A DNA stretch of 64,000 nucleotides from Listeria cossartiae subsp. cayugensis (GTDB taxonomy: Bacteria; Bacillota; Bacilli; Lactobacillales; Listeriaceae), in assembly GCF_014229095.1 (NCBI RefSeq), contig NZ_JAARZC010000003.1:62001-126000 (forward strand), in the 5' to 3' direction. The translations under genes and the position numbers were made by a program. Positions 1 to 9,123 of the stretch are shown piece after piece (within the stretch, counting starts at the first letter, position 1; the number at the start of each line of letters is the position of its first letter). The notes under the pieces were generated by a model that saw nothing but the letters and a program-made list of their open reading frames with translations, ran no database searches and had not been told where the DNA came from.

Positions 1-885
1 TTCTCCATCAGGCAATACGCCGTTAATAGCTGGAACATCTGTTGGTGCTGGAAGGTAATCAAGTACTGCATCTAACATTGGTTGAACACCTTTGTTTTTG
101 AATGCTGTACCACAAACTACAGGATAGAACTCAACGTTAAGTGTTCCTTTACGGATACCAGCTTTAAGTTCTTCTTTTGTAATTTCTTCGCCTTCTAGGT
201 ATTTCATCATTAGCTCTTCGTCAAGTTCAGCAACTGCTTCCACTAATTTACCGCGGTATTCGTCTGCTAAGTCTTTCAGATCAGCTGGAATTTCTTTAAT
301 ATGAGGGTCATTACCTAAATCGTCTTCGTAATACAACGCGTTCATTTCGATTAAGTCAATGATACCTTCAAATGTATCTTCGGCCCCGATTGGGAGTTGG
401 ATTGGGTGCGCATTGGCAGCCAAACGTTCATGCAAAGTACCTACAGAATATAGGAAGTCTGCGCCGATTTTGTCCATTTTGTTGACGAATACTACACGAG
501 GAACCCCGTAAGTAGTAGCTTGACGCCAAACTGTTTCTGTTTGTGGTTCTACACCAGATTGTGCATCTAGAACCGCAACAGCACCATCAAGTACACGAAG
601 CGAACGTTCAACTTCAACTGTGAAGTCTACGTGTCCTGGTGTATCGATAATGTTTACTCGGTAGCCTTTCCATTGAGCTGTTGTCGCAGCAGAAGTGATA
701 GTAATACCACGTTCTTGCTCTTGCTCCATCCAGTCCATTTGAGAAGCACCTTCATGGGTTTCACCAATTTTGTGAATACGCCCTGTATAGAAAAGGATAC
801 GTTCAGTAGTGGTAGTTTTACCCGCATCAATGTGGGCCATGATACCAATATTACGAGTCTTTTCTAAGGAGAACTCTCTAGCCAT
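1..885 (-). CDS. fusA: Elongation factor G, N-terminal part (cut by window edge)
   Basis: Translational GTPase that moves tRNAs and mRNA through the ribosome after peptide bond formation. The first 295 codons are visible and the gene runs off the left edge. All GTPase motifs are present: AHIDAGKT at residues 17-24 (P-loop), RGITI at 59-63 (switch I), DTPGH at 81-85 (switch II) and NKMD near 136. The ATG at 885 is preceded by AAGGAG with good spacing. It follows rpsG by about 65 bp with no terminator seen, the usual str operon order rpsL-rpsG-fusA. Identification is certain; only the C-terminal domains are missing because of the window. Confidence 0.98.
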
Positions 886-950
886 GTTGTATTTCTCCTT
901 CCATAAAACAATTTTTCAGGCAATATACCTGGAATTTGTCAGTGATTTTT

Positions 951-1421
951 TTACCAACGATAGTGAGCGAACGCTCTGTTAGCATCAGCCATTTTGTGTG
1001 TATCTTCGCGTTTCTTAACAGAAGCACCAGTATTATTGGCAGCATCCATGATTTCGCGAGCAACACGTACTTCCATTGTTTTCTCTCCACGAAGGCGAGC
1101 ATAATTTACTAACCAACGAAGACCAAGAGTAGAACGACGGTCAGCACGTACTTCGATAGGTACTTGATAGTTAGCACCACCTACACGGCGAGCTTTAACT
1201 TCAAGAAGAGGCATAATGTTCTTCATAGCTTGTTCAAATACTTCCATCGGATCTTTACCAGTTTCTTGTGCAATGATATCGAATGCGGAATATAGGATAG
1301 CTTGAGACTTTCCACGTTTTCCGTCAACCATCATTTTATTAATTAAACGAGTTACTAGTTTCGAATTATAAATCGGATCTGGTAACACGTCACGTTTAGT
1401 AACAGGACCTTTACGAGGCAT
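951..1421 (-). CDS. rpsG: 30S ribosomal protein S7
   Basis: Primary 16S rRNA-binding protein that starts assembly of the small-subunit head and lies at the tRNA exit site. The 156-residue product begins [16 protein letters not shown] and ends AFAHYRW, both typical of bacterial S7, and the length is standard. I chose the ATG at 1421 because AAAGGAGG sits 8 bases upstream; an in-frame upstream start at 1439 would add six residues and has no ribosome binding site. It lies 30 bp downstream of rpsL in the str operon. Confidence 0.98.
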   Translation of the reverse strand: MPRKGPVTKRDVLPDPIYNSKLVTRLINKMMVDGKRGKSQAILYSAFDIIAQETGKDPMEVFEQAMKNIMPLLEVKARRVGGANYQVPIEVRADRRSTLGLRWLVNYARLRGEKTMEVRVAREIMDAANNTGASVKKREDTHKMADANRAFAHYRW

Positions 1422-1451
1422 CGGATATCCTCCTTTCATATTTTATAAGTA

Positions 1452-1865
1452 TTATTTTTTAGGTTTTTTCGTACCGTATTTAGAACGGCTTTGTCCTCTA
1501 TTTTCAACACCAGCTGTATCAAGCGCTCCACGAACGATATGATAACGTACCCCTGGTAAATCTTTTACACGTCCACCACGAATAAGAACAACACTATGTT
1601 CTTGTAAGTTGTGACCAATACCAGGAATGTAAGCTGTTACTTCAATACCATTACTCAAACGTACACGGGCATATTTACGAAGCGCCGAGTTAGGTTTTTT
1701 AGGAGTCATGGTACCAACACGAGTACATACGCCACGTTTTTGAGGAGAGTTAACGTCTGTTAATTCTCTTTTAAAACTGTTTAGGCCCTTGTTCAAAGCA
1801 GGTGATGTAGATTTTTTGATTTTAGATTGACGAGGTTTGCGTACTAATTGGTTAATTGTAGGCAT
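1452..1865 (-). CDS. rpsL: 30S ribosomal protein S12
   Basis: Decoding-centre protein of the small subunit and first gene of the str operon. The product is 137 residues, beginning [13 protein letters not shown] and ending GTKKPKK. The conserved decoding loops are intact: [11 protein letters not shown], with Lys56 in the wild-type (streptomycin-sensitive) state, and KDLPGVRYH. The start at 1865 has AAGGAGG upstream; the longer reading from 1901 adds 12 residues with no family support. A promoter and leader hairpin lie upstream. Confidence 0.98.
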
Positions 1866-1927
1866 GGGATAAATTCCTCCTTCCTTATTTAGTAGTTCCA
1901 CACATCCAGGTGGTTCATTTTTTCGGT

Positions 1928-1972
1928 AAAATAAAATGGCTGTAAGTTCGACCTACAACGCTGTTTTATTTT
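1928..1972 (-). promoter_or_regulatory. Leader hairpin in the rpsL mRNA
   Basis: In the 5' leader of the str operon, AAAATAAAA and TTTTATTTT arms enclose a second partly paired stem (GCTGTAAG against CTACAACGC). The transcript would form a long hairpin about 60 nt before the rpsL start. It could be an autoregulatory or attenuation element, but no U-tract follows directly, so function is inference only. Confidence 0.4.
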
Positions 1973-2005
1973 CAGACCTCTGTTTATAGTAGAGGCACCT
2001 TGAAT

Positions 2006-2034
2006 ATAGTAACACCTTGAGGTTTAGATGTCAA
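2006..2034 (-). promoter_or_regulatory. Probable str operon promoter
   Basis: On the minus strand TTGACA (2029-2034) and TACTAT (2006-2011) are separated by exactly 17 bases, a near-consensus SigmaA promoter about 140 bp upstream of rpsL. It is embedded in an 11-bp inverted repeat (TAACACCTTGA / TCAAGGTGTTA, about 2010-2041), so the same bases could also form a hairpin in transcripts arriving from either side. Confidence 0.65.
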
Positions 2035-2057
2035 GGTGTTACTTGAAATTTAGTGAA

Positions 2058-3455
2058 TTAGCTTAGTCCATTCAAACGTTGATATAAATCTTTCGCGTAG
2101 CTGTCGGTCATGCCGCAAATGAAATCTGTTACGAGTAGCAGGCGGAGGTATAGTTTCATTGTTTCGCTTTCGCCTTCTGCGTTTTTGCGGTAGCAACCTA
2201 GGTAGTTGTCGGAAATCAAGGTTAGTAGGCGTTTGTCTTTTGCTGTTTGGCGTTCTGGTGTTTCGCTATCATAGTAGATAACTGCCGGAATAAACGTTTC
2301 GAGCAATTTGGAGATGATTTCGTTGCCGGCGATTTCGGATTCAACAATGCCTTTATCTTGGTAAATATACGTGAATGATAGGCTTTGTAAAATATGAACA
2401 AGTTGTTCGGCGCTTGAAGCATCGATAAGTGAGTCGTTGAATGTACCAGCCATGATTGCGTCGTAGTTCTCGTAAAACACTTCGAGTGAGCGATTGATTA
2501 ATTGACCACGGACATTCGATGCTAGCCATTGTTGTACGATGAAACTTTCTTCTTGCCCTTCGTAGCGCTCGCTTTTTTTCTTGAGTTCGTTGTAGCATGC
2601 GGCAGTGACTTTATTGTGCTCTTCTACTTCTTCAAAACCTTTTAAGATTTGCGTGATGTTGACGATGCCTTTTTTCACGCCGTCTTCTAGGTCGGCGTTT
2701 AGGTAAGCGATGTCGTCTGCTACTTCTAGTAAATAAGTCAGCGGATGACGGTTATCGCGCGCTTCTGTTGCAGTTGTTATTTCATTAAAAAGAGATTCAT
2801 CGGCGTAAAAATAGCCTAGTTTTTTACTTTTGATTTGTTTTTTATTTACTTTTAAAGAAGAAACTGGGTATTTGATAACCGCATTTAAAGTGGCAAATGT
2901 TAGGTTTAAGCCGTATTGGTCGAAAAGATAATGCAGTTTGGAAACTACACGAAGCACTTGCGCGTTACCTTCAAAGTAATAAAAGTCTTCTTTCATTTGC
3001 GGTGTTAGGATTTCTGCTAGACTTTTATTTTTGTAAGTGATTGTTGCTAAATTATCGCGGAACCACTCGCGGATACTTTCCTCACCAAAATGACCGAACG
3101 GCGGATTCCCCATATCATGTAAAAGCCCTGCACAAGCGAGGATTTCGGGAATTTTATCTGCGTGTTCTTTTGTAAATTCTTCATCTAGGTTTTCTTCTTG
3201 AATCGTGTGTGTAACCATGTTTCCCATTGATTTTGCGATAGTACTTACTTCCATTGAGTGAGTTAGTCGTGTACGAACAAAATCGCTTTTTTCTAGTGGG
3301 AATACTTGGGTTTTATCTTGTAAACGGCGAAATGATGCACTCATGACGATGCGCTGGAAATCATTTTCGAAAGCGCTACGTACGTCGGTGTTTTTGGAAC
3401 GAGTGACACCGGATTCGCGGCGGCGTTTGTCATTTAATAGTTTGTCCCATTTCAT
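2058..3455 (-). CDS. dGTPase-like HD-domain triphosphohydrolase
   Basis: Predicted metal-dependent dNTP triphosphohydrolase of the Dgt family, which cleaves dNTPs to nucleoside and tripolyphosphate. The 465-residue protein has the family N-terminus (MKWDKLLNDKRRRES), the RRLQDKTQVFPL segment, the first HD-domain His in TRLTHSMEVS, and the HD pair in LLHDMGNPPFGHFGE. The ATG at 3455 is preceded by AAAGGATGG. It follows the GNAT acetyltransferase by 14 bp, so the two are probably co-transcribed, and it faces no gene downstream before the str promoter. Exact substrate preference cannot be read from sequence. In EGD-e numbering this position is lmo2657. Confidence 0.9.
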   Translation of the reverse strand: MKWDKLLNDKRRRESGVTRSKNTDVRSAFENDFQRIVMSASFRRLQDKTQVFPLEKSDFVRTRLTHSMEVSTIAKSMGNMVTHTIQEENLDEEFTKEHADKIPEILACAGLLHDMGNPPFGHFGEESIREWFRDNLATITYKNKSLAEILTPQMKEDFYYFEGNAQVLRVVSKLHYLFDQYGLNLTFATLNAVIKYPVSSLKVNKKQIKSKKLGYFYADESLFNEITTATEARDNRHPLTYLLEVADDIAYLNADLEDGVKKGIVNITQILKGFEEVEEHNKVTAACYNELKKKSERYEGQEESFIVQQWLASNVRGQLINRSLEVFYENYDAIMAGTFNDSLIDASSAEQLVHILQSLSFTYIYQDKGIVESEIAGNEIISKLLETFIPAVIYYDSETPERQTAKDKRLLTLISDNYLGCYRKNAEGESETMKLYLRLLLVTDFICGMTDSYAKDLYQRLNGLS

Positions 3456-3469
3456 TTAAATCCCATCCT

Positions 3470-3949
3470 TTATAAATTGCTTAGTTTTTCCATTTTGGCT
3501 TTAGTGAGCCTATGTACGGTCCATTCTGACATTTTTTCTGCGCCAATTTTTTCGTAAAAGTCCATGCCTGATTTATTTTCATTTAGGCACCACCATTCAA
3601 ATCTGCCGCAATCTCGCTCTATGGCTAGTTTAGATAAATAGCTGAAAAACTCTGTTCCACAGCCCTTTCCGCGCATTTCTGGAATGATGTACAGGTCTTC
3701 TAGGTATAAGCCTTTTTTGCCAAGTAATGTGGAAAAATTATGGAAAAAGAGTGCGAAACCAACTGGCACGTCTTCGTATTCAGCGATAATTACTTCGGCG
3801 GATTTTTCTTGAAAAAGGGCCTTCTGTAAACCGGTTTCCGTTGCTACCACATCTTTTTCAATGCCTTCGTGTGTTGCGAGTTCTGTAATAAAACGAAGAA
3901 TTAGCTTCGTGTCTTGTTCTGTCGCGTTTCGAAATGTGAGTTGTGTCAT
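3470..3949 (-). CDS. GNAT-family N-acetyltransferase
   Basis: Predicted acetyl-CoA-dependent N-acetyltransferase, 159 residues, a normal size for a single GNAT domain. The acetyl-CoA binding motif A is visible as LYIIPEMRGKGCGTEF, preceded by the GLYLEDL strand, with a Trp-rich WWCLNENKSGMDFYEKIGAE motif B region near the C-terminus as in spermidine/diamine acetyltransferase-like members. The start at 3949 (MTQLTFRNATEQD) has AGGAAG upstream. It is the likely first gene of a pair with the dGTPase-like gene. Substrate is unknown; the spermidine label often given to this family is weak. Confidence 0.85.
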   Translation of the reverse strand: MTQLTFRNATEQDTKLILRFITELATHEGIEKDVVATETGLQKALFQEKSAEVIIAEYEDVPVGFALFFHNFSTLLGKKGLYLEDLYIIPEMRGKGCGTEFFSYLSKLAIERDCGRFEWWCLNENKSGMDFYEKIGAEKMSEWTVHRLTKAKMEKLSNL

Positions 3950-4037
3950 ATATCTCTTCCTTTGCGTTGTCGTATTAATTTAAGTATAAGCTAGAGCGAT
4001 GGATGTATCAATTAAAAAAATATCTACTATATAATAT

Positions 4038-4074
4038 AAAAAAACTAGGTGCTTTTTGGGCGACCTAGTTTTTT
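4038..4074. terminator. Bidirectional terminator
   Basis: AAAAAACTAGGT and ACCTAGTTTTTT arms enclose a 13-base loop, so a U-tract follows the stem on either strand. It closes the pentitol operon, whose last gene is rpe at 4083-4727 on the minus strand. Confidence 0.85.
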
Positions 4075-4082
4075 GGGATGTT

Positions 4083-4727
4083 TTATTGTTTTAAGCCTTG
4101 AATACAAGCTGCTTTATCTGCCGCTCCAAAGAAGTAAGATCCAGCAACAAGGACGTCCACGCCGGCTTGTTTACATTTCTCTGCGGTTTCAGCATTTACG
4201 CCGCCATCTACTTCGATAACGTAGCTACCGTGGTTTTCACGGCGCCAATTATCCAGATAGCGCATATTTTTGGTAGTTGACTCGATGAATGCTTGTCCAC
4301 CAAAACCAGGATTTACAGTCATTTGTAAAACTAAATCTACATCTGCTAAAACGGCATCCAGCACGCTCGCCGGAGTTCCTGGATTAAGCACGACTCCCGC
4401 TTTACAGCCCGCTGCTTTAATTTGTTGAATGACGCGGTGGATGTGCGGTGACGCTTCGATGTGCACGGAAATAATGTGCGCACCAGCTGCGGCAAATTTT
4501 TCAATATAGTTTTCTGGGTTTGAAAGCATTAAATGGACATCCAGTGGAATAGTCGCTGTTTTGCTAATTTGCTCGACCATGTCGATTCCAAATGTCAGAT
4601 TCGGCACAAAATGTCCGTCCATGACATCGATATGAAGGTAGTCAGCTCCGGCATCTTCTGCTTCTTTAATGGAGTTTGCCATGTTCATATAATCAGCTGC
4701 AAGTAACGATGGCGCTACGAATGTCAT
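4083..4727 (-). CDS. rpe: Ribulose-phosphate 3-epimerase (last gene of the pentitol operon)
   Basis: Interconverts D-ribulose 5-phosphate and D-xylulose 5-phosphate. The 214-residue TIM-barrel protein carries the catalytic and metal-binding segments [33 protein letters not shown] and EVDGGVN, and has the usual length. Its start overlaps the end of transketolase by 4 bp (ATGA), indicating translational coupling. In this operon it lets xylulose 5-phosphate produced from pentitols equilibrate with ribulose 5-phosphate. A second, more divergent epimerase paralogue lies 2 kb upstream in the same operon. Confidence 0.95.
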   Translation of the reverse strand: MTFVAPSLLAADYMNMANSIKEAEDAGADYLHIDVMDGHFVPNLTFGIDMVEQISKTATIPLDVHLMLSNPENYIEKFAAAGAHIISVHIEASPHIHRVIQQIKAAGCKAGVVLNPGTPASVLDAVLADVDLVLQMTVNPGFGGQAFIESTTKNMRYLDNWRRENHGSYVIEVDGGVNAETAEKCKQAGVDVLVAGSYFFGAADKAACIQGLKQ

Positions 4728-6739
4728 ACGCGCACACCGGCTTTCGCAATTACAGCTTCGACACGATCCGCCACATTTTCTGGAGTGAAGCCGTAAGCGT
4801 TAAACAAATCTTTCGCTGGGGCAGATGCGCCGAAATGGTCGATTCCTAGCATATCGCCTTCTGATCCAATAAATTCTTTCCAACCAAATGTTGCTCCGGC
4901 TTCAATCGCAAATCTCGCTGTCACTTCTTTTGGTAAAATGCTTTCTTTATACGCATCGGTTGTTTTTTCGAAGCGTTCCCAGCTGGATAAACTAACTACA
5001 GAAACGTCAATATCTTTTTTCGCGAGTTCGGCTTTCGCTTCGATTGCAAGAGACACTTCGGACCCAGTTGCGATAATGATGGCGTCTGGTTTGGAACTAG
5101 TTGCTGGTGCGACAATGTAGGCACCTTTTTCGACCCCTGCATCTACTTCTTCTTGGTCGTTTTCGAGTACTGGTAAGTCTTGGCGTGACAGCACTAGTGC
5201 GATTGGGCCATTTGTGTTGGTTGCAGCAATTTCCCAAGCAGCGCGCGTTTCTTTGGCATCTGCTGGGCGGATAACGGTTAGACCTGGCATAGCACGAAGC
5301 GAGGCTAATTGTTCGATTGGTTCATGTGTCGGGCCGTCTTCACCAACAGCGATACTGTCATGCGTGAACACGTAGGTTACTGGAAGTTGCATTAAAGCAG
5401 CCATCCGCATTGCTGGGCGGACATAGTCTGAGAAGACAAAGAAAGTGGAGCCAAATACTCGTAAACCGCTATGAAGAGCCATTCCGTTTAACATTGCTCC
5501 CATCGCAAATTCGCGCACACCGAACCAGATATTTTTACCAGCTGGGTCTTGAATACTGTATGCTGGGCTCGCATCAATAAATGTTTTATTCGAGCAACCT
5601 AAGTCAGCAGACCCACCGAAAAGTTCCGGTAATTCGGCTGCAATCGCGTTGATCATTTTTCCAGAAGCAGAGCGCGTTGCGACATTTGTGCCTGCTTCAA
5701 AAGTTGGCAAATTAGCATTCCAATCAGCAGCTACTTCTCCCGCTAACACGCGGTCTAATTGACTCGCAAGTTCTGGGAATTCTTTTTTGTAATTAGCGAG
5801 CATTGTGTTCCAAGCGCCCTCTAGTTTTTCCCCGCGCGCTTTGTAATTTCTTAAATAATCTCGAACTTCAGCCGGTACTGTGAAAGGCTCTTCTGCCCAT
5901 TCATAATGTTCTTTCGCGCCATTCGCTTCTTTTTCACCAAGCGGAGCACCGTGACTTGCGGAGCTACCTGCTTTTGTTGGCGCGCCGTAACCAATGACTG
6001 TTTTCACTTCGATTAGCGTTGGCTTCGATGTTTCTAGTTTTGCTTGGACAATTTTTTCTTGAATAGCTGCTAAATTGTTGCCATCTTCTACGCGCAAAAC
6101 TTGCCAGCCATATGCTCGGAAACGGTCTGCTGCATTTTCACTGAACGTTGCGCTTAAATCTCCATCTAAACAAATATCGTTGGAATCGTATAGTACGATT
6201 AATTTTCCAAGTCCTAAATGTCCTGCAAGTGAGGCTGTTTCTGATGCCACACCTTCCATCAAATCGCCATCACCGCAAATCGCATACGTGTAATGGTCGA
6301 CAATTGGGTAGTTTGGTTGGTTATATTCCGCTGCCAAATGGGACTCCGCAAGTGCCATTCCAGCTGCCATACCAATCCCTTGTCCAAGCGGTCCACTCGT
6401 TGCATCCACCCCAGCAGTCCAGCCAAATTCAGGATGTCCCGGCGTTAAGCTATCTAACTGACGGAACTGCTTCAAGTCTTCCATTTTTACATCATAACCA
6501 AATAAATGAAGCATGCTATAAAGTAGCGCGGAACCGTGTCCTGCTGACAAGACAAAGCGGTCGCGGTTAAACCATTCTGGGTTGGCTGGGTTAAATACTA
6601 AATGTTTCGCAAATAGCATATACGCCATTGGTGCTGCTCCCATCGGCATTCCCGGGTGTCCTGAATTTGCTTTCTCAATCATATCAATAGATAACGAACG
6701 AATCGTATCCACTGCTTGTCTATCTAATGTTTTTTTCAA
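4724..6739 (-). CDS. tkt: Transketolase
   Basis: Thiamine-diphosphate enzyme moving two-carbon ketol units between pentose and other sugar phosphates. About 671 residues, full length. Visible motifs are [13 protein letters not shown], the ThDP-binding GDGDLMEGV...[10 protein letters not shown] block, the [17 protein letters not shown] segment and [15 protein letters not shown] chose the TTG at 6739 because GGGAG lies about 9 bases upstream; the ATG at 6748 is only 2 bases from that site. It is coupled to rpe downstream and belongs to the pentitol operon, where it would carry xylulose 5-phosphate into central metabolism. This is probably one of several transketolases in the genome. Confidence 0.93.
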   Translation of the reverse strand: MKKTLDRQAVDTIRSLSIDMIEKANSGHPGMPMGAAPMAYMLFAKHLVFNPANPEWFNRDRFVLSAGHGSALLYSMLHLFGYDVKMEDLKQFRQLDSLTPGHPEFGWTAGVDATSGPLGQGIGMAAGMALAESHLAAEYNQPNYPIVDHYTYAICGDGDLMEGVASETASLAGHLGLGKLIVLYDSNDICLDGDLSATFSENAADRFRAYGWQVLRVEDGNNLAAIQEKIVQAKLETSKPTLIEVKTVIGYGAPTKAGSSASHGAPLGEKEANGAKEHYEWAEEPFTVPAEVRDYLRNYKARGEKLEGAWNTMLANYKKEFPELASQLDRVLAGEVAADWNANLPTFEAGTNVATRSASGKMINAIAAELPELFGGSADLGCSNKTFIDASPAYSIQDPAGKNIWFGVREFAMGAMLNGMALHSGLRVFGSTFFVFSDYVRPAMRMAALMQLPVTYVFTHDSIAVGEDGPTHEPIEQLASLRAMPGLTVIRPADAKETRAAWEIAATNTNGPIALVLSRQDLPVLENDQEEVDAGVEKGAYIVAPATSSKPDAIIIATGSEVSLAIEAKAELAKKDIDVSVVSLSSWERFEKTTDAYKESILPKEVTARFAIEAGATFGWKEFIGSEGDMLGIDHFGASAPAKDLFNAYGFTPENVADRVEAVIAKAGVRV

Positions 6740-6772
6740 AACGATCATCTCCCTTAAATTCTTTGTGCTTTA

Positions 6773-7447
6773 TTACACATGTTTTTCTACGTCGGACCAA
6801 ATGTGTACCAGTCTTTCTGCATAACTCGTTTTATCTCGGTTATGAAAAAGTGCCGATGTCCCCAGTACATAAATATCTGGTAGACAATCTCGCATTAAGC
6901 CTACTGTTTCTTTATTAATATTGCCATCCACTTCGATGAGCGGCACATGGACTTTTCCAGCTAGTTTCGTTTTTAAATCATCCAATTTCTGCAATACATC
7001 TGTTTGAAATTTCTGCCCCGCAAAACCTGGATTTACGGTCATCATCAACACCATTTCCACATCATCTAAATACGGATAAATGGCTTCAATCGGGGTTTCC
7101 GGATTTATCGCGATAGATGGTTTAACGTTGTAAGAGCGAATTTTCTGGATGACTTCTGACACGTCTTCCGCTACTTCTACATGAAAAGAAATATATTCCG
7201 GTTTCACAGGGCCAAACATGTCAATATATTTAAGTGGGGTAATAGTAGCCAAATGTATGTCTAGAGGGATTTCTGTATTGTTTCGCACTATTTCCAAATA
7301 TTCCGGACCAAGCGCAAGATTATTCACATATACACCGTCCATCACATCGCAGTGTAATAGTTCCACGCCAGCAGATTCAAGGCGCCGGAGCTCATCACCT
7401 AAATGTAGTTGGTCTGCACACATAATTGAAGCGGCTATTTTCCTCAT
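6773..7447 (-). CDS. Ribulose-phosphate 3-epimerase paralogue
   Basis: Second Rpe-family TIM barrel, about 224 residues. It keeps HCDVMDGVYVNNLALG, LDIHL, MMTVNPGFAGQ and EVDGNIN, but replaces several residues near the active site relative to the first copy (for example EVDGN instead of EVDGG), so it may act on a different ketose phosphate such as an allulose 6-phosphate-like substrate. The start at 7447 is favoured by GAGG 6 bases upstream; a GTG at 7459 overlapping the preceding stop is less likely. It lies between transketolase and the RpiB-like gene in the pentitol operon. Confidence 0.85.
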   Translation of the reverse strand: MRKIAASIMCADQLHLGDELRRLESAGVELLHCDVMDGVYVNNLALGPEYLEIVRNNTEIPLDIHLATITPLKYIDMFGPVKPEYISFHVEVAEDVSEVIQKIRSYNVKPSIAINPETPIEAIYPYLDDVEMVLMMTVNPGFAGQKFQTDVLQKLDDLKTKLAGKVHVPLIEVDGNINKETVGLMRDCLPDIYVLGTSALFHNRDKTSYAERLVHIWSDVEKHV

Positions 7448-7455
7448 GTTCATCC

Positions 7456-7896
7456 TCACTTTCTCTCAAGTTCAGTAATTTTATCCAAGCGGCGTTTATG
7501 GCGATCACCTGCAAAAGATGCCTCAAGCCAAGTATCAACAAGTAAAAGCGCTAGTCCTTCACCGATGACGCGTTCGCCAAGACAGAGAATATTGCTATTA
7601 TTATGTTCCCTAGTAGCACGCGCTGAGAAAGTATCTGAAACAACTGCAGCACGGATTCCATCGACTTTATTCGCAGCGATACTCATACCAATTCCAGTTC
7701 CACAGCATAAGATTCCGAGTTCAGATTGCCCACTTACTACTTGATTGGCAACTTCTTCTGCATACGACGGAAAATCAACACTTTCGTCCGTATAGGTTCC
7801 AATATCAACAACTTCAATATCTTTTTCACGTAAATGTTTCACAATGGCATCTTTTAGTCTACGTCCGCCGTGGTCACAACCAATTGTTAATTTCAT
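7456..7896 (-). CDS. RpiB/LacAB-family ribose 5-phosphate isomerase
   Basis: Aldose-ketose isomerase of the RpiB/LacA/LacB family, 146 residues. It has the N-terminal GCDHGG phosphate/substrate motif, the cysteine-containing GILCCGTGIGMSIAANKV catalytic loop and the TREHNNSNILCLGERV segment. In this operon the obvious job is ribulose 5-phosphate to ribose 5-phosphate isomerization, completing the non-oxidative pentose phosphate reactions needed for pentitol use. A galactose 6-phosphate isomerase-like role is possible from family alone. A second RpiB gene with the same motifs is at 17917-18372. Confidence 0.9.
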   Translation of the reverse strand: MKLTIGCDHGGRRLKDAIVKHLREKDIEVVDIGTYTDESVDFPSYAEEVANQVVSGQSELGILCCGTGIGMSIAANKVDGIRAAVVSDTFSARATREHNNSNILCLGERVIGEGLALLLVDTWLEASFAGDRHKRRLDKITELERK

Positions 7897-7953
7897 TTAA
7901 TTTCACCTTCATTAATAGATTTTTTTCTTTTAACGTCTTATAATGAAATGGAA

Positions 7954-7981
7954 CCGAGAACATACGCGAATATGTTCTCGG
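7954..7981. repeat. Perfect 11-bp stem-loop inside the pentitol operon
   Basis: CCGAGAACATA and TATGTTCTCGG flank a 6-base loop, about 60 bp upstream of the RpiB-like gene and directly after a small ORF. No U-tract follows on the minus strand, so it is more likely an mRNA-stabilising or processing hairpin than a terminator. Confidence 0.6.
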
Positions 7982-7988
7982 CTCATTT

Positions 7989-8072
7989 CTAAGGATGACT
8001 ACTGTAAAACATCTGAGCCCGAGAAGCTTTGGATTCGTTTGCACGGTTATCCTTTTTTTGATGTTTTTTCAT
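7989..8072 (-). CDS. Small basic ORF (27 codons) in the pentitol operon
   Basis: A 27-residue ORF starting MKKHQKKDNRANESK and ending MFYSSHP. The ATG at 8072 has a textbook GGAGG about 9 bases upstream and follows the polyol dehydrogenase stop by 18 bp in the same direction. It is strongly basic at the N-terminus, has no membrane segment, and is followed at once by a perfect stem-loop. I do not recognise a family. It may be a genuine small protein of the operon or an mRNA feature that happens to be open. Confidence 0.5.
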   Translation of the reverse strand: MKKHQKKDNRANESKASRAQMFYSSHP

Positions 8073-8090
8073 ACAGCCCATCCTCCATTA

Positions 8091-9122
8091 TTAAGATTTC
8101 ACTAATACTTTAATTTCATTTCCTGCCATAACTGCCTCGAAAGCCTCGCGCCAGTCATCCAAACCGTATACTTTAGTAATCATTTTATCCGTGTTGATTT
8201 TGCCATTTGCCAGTAAATCGAGCGCTAAAATCCAAGAAGATGGTTTTTGCGAACGGCTACCGATATAAGCAATTTCACGTTGGATAATGGATTCTTCATC
8301 AATCGCATTTTTCTTTTCGGCAAAAAGTCCTACTTGAACAAAATCGCCTTTTTTCTTCGTTAGAGGTAATCCTTGATTTACAGCGGGTACTGCGCCAGAG
8401 CAATCAAATACGCGTTCCGCTCCGTAACCATCTGTCATGCCGAGCACAACTTCAGCCAAGTCTTCTTTTAAGGTATCGACAATCCGGTCCATTCCAAGTT
8501 CTTTTGCTAGACGTAAACGGTCGCTATCTTTGGTAATTCCTGCCATAATCACCGTCGCCCCTTGCGCTTTCACAACTTGAGCTAGTAATAAACCAATTGG
8601 ACCTGGTCCGAAAACAAGTACTGTGTCATCTGGACGAATCGTTGTTTTTTCAAGCGCCGAATGCACGCAACATGCAAGTGGCTCTGTCAGTGCAGCTGCT
8701 TCGAGCGAAATCCGTTCATCAAGCACGTGGCAACTTTCCTCGCGAGATAAAACAAATTCTGCAAAACTACCATTTGCTTGCGTACCAATGCCGCGACGAT
8801 TGCTACATAAATTGTAATCATGTTCTTTACAATAAATACATTCTCCACAAGTTTCAAAAGTTGTTTCACTTGTGACACGGTCTCCCACTTTGATACTCGT
8901 TACATCTGGCCCAACTTCTACAACGACACCAGAAAATTCATGTCCAAGTGTGACGGGAGTTGTTGGATTTTTGTATTCTCCTTTAAACGTATGGATATCT
9001 GATCCGCAAATACCTGTGAATGCTACTTTGATTTTTACTTTGTCGCCATAAACTTGTGGTTCTTCCACATCTTTTAGCTCCATTTGATCATATCCGGGAT
9101 TTGTTTTTACTACTGCTTTCAA
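8091..9122 (-). CDS. Zinc-dependent polyol-phosphate dehydrogenase (MDR family)
   Basis: Medium-chain alcohol dehydrogenase of the sorbitol dehydrogenase group, about 343 residues. It shows GICGSDIHTFKGEY and GHEFSGVVVEVG (catalytic zinc), four cysteines in CGECIYCKEHDYNLC (structural zinc), and the GPGPIGLL nucleotide-binding loop. The TTG at 9122 fits AAAGG about 10 bases upstream; the GTG at 9134 overlaps that site. Published work on L. monocytogenes attributes oxidation of PTS-derived D-arabitol and D-xylitol phosphates to xylulose 5-phosphate to the two dehydrogenases of this operon; which one takes which substrate is not visible here. One base separates it from the preceding stop. Confidence 0.88.
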   Translation of the reverse strand: MKAVVKTNPGYDQMELKDVEEPQVYGDKVKIKVAFTGICGSDIHTFKGEYKNPTTPVTLGHEFSGVVVEVGPDVTSIKVGDRVTSETTFETCGECIYCKEHDYNLCSNRRGIGTQANGSFAEFVLSREESCHVLDERISLEAAALTEPLACCVHSALEKTTIRPDDTVLVFGPGPIGLLLAQVVKAQGATVIMAGITKDSDRLRLAKELGMDRIVDTLKEDLAEVVLGMTDGYGAERVFDCSGAVPAVNQGLPLTKKKGDFVQVGLFAEKKNAIDEESIIQREIAYIGSRSQKPSSWILALDLLANGKINTDKMITKVYGLDDWREAFEAVMAGNEIKVLVKS

Positions 9123-9123
9123 A

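Noticed and set aside
6148-6570. 140-codon plus-strand frame opposite transketolase
   Set aside because: Shadow of the well-supported tkt frame; composition is not protein-like.
7954-7981. Stem-loop as an intrinsic terminator
   Set aside because: No T-run follows on the transcribed strand, and operon genes continue directly downstream.
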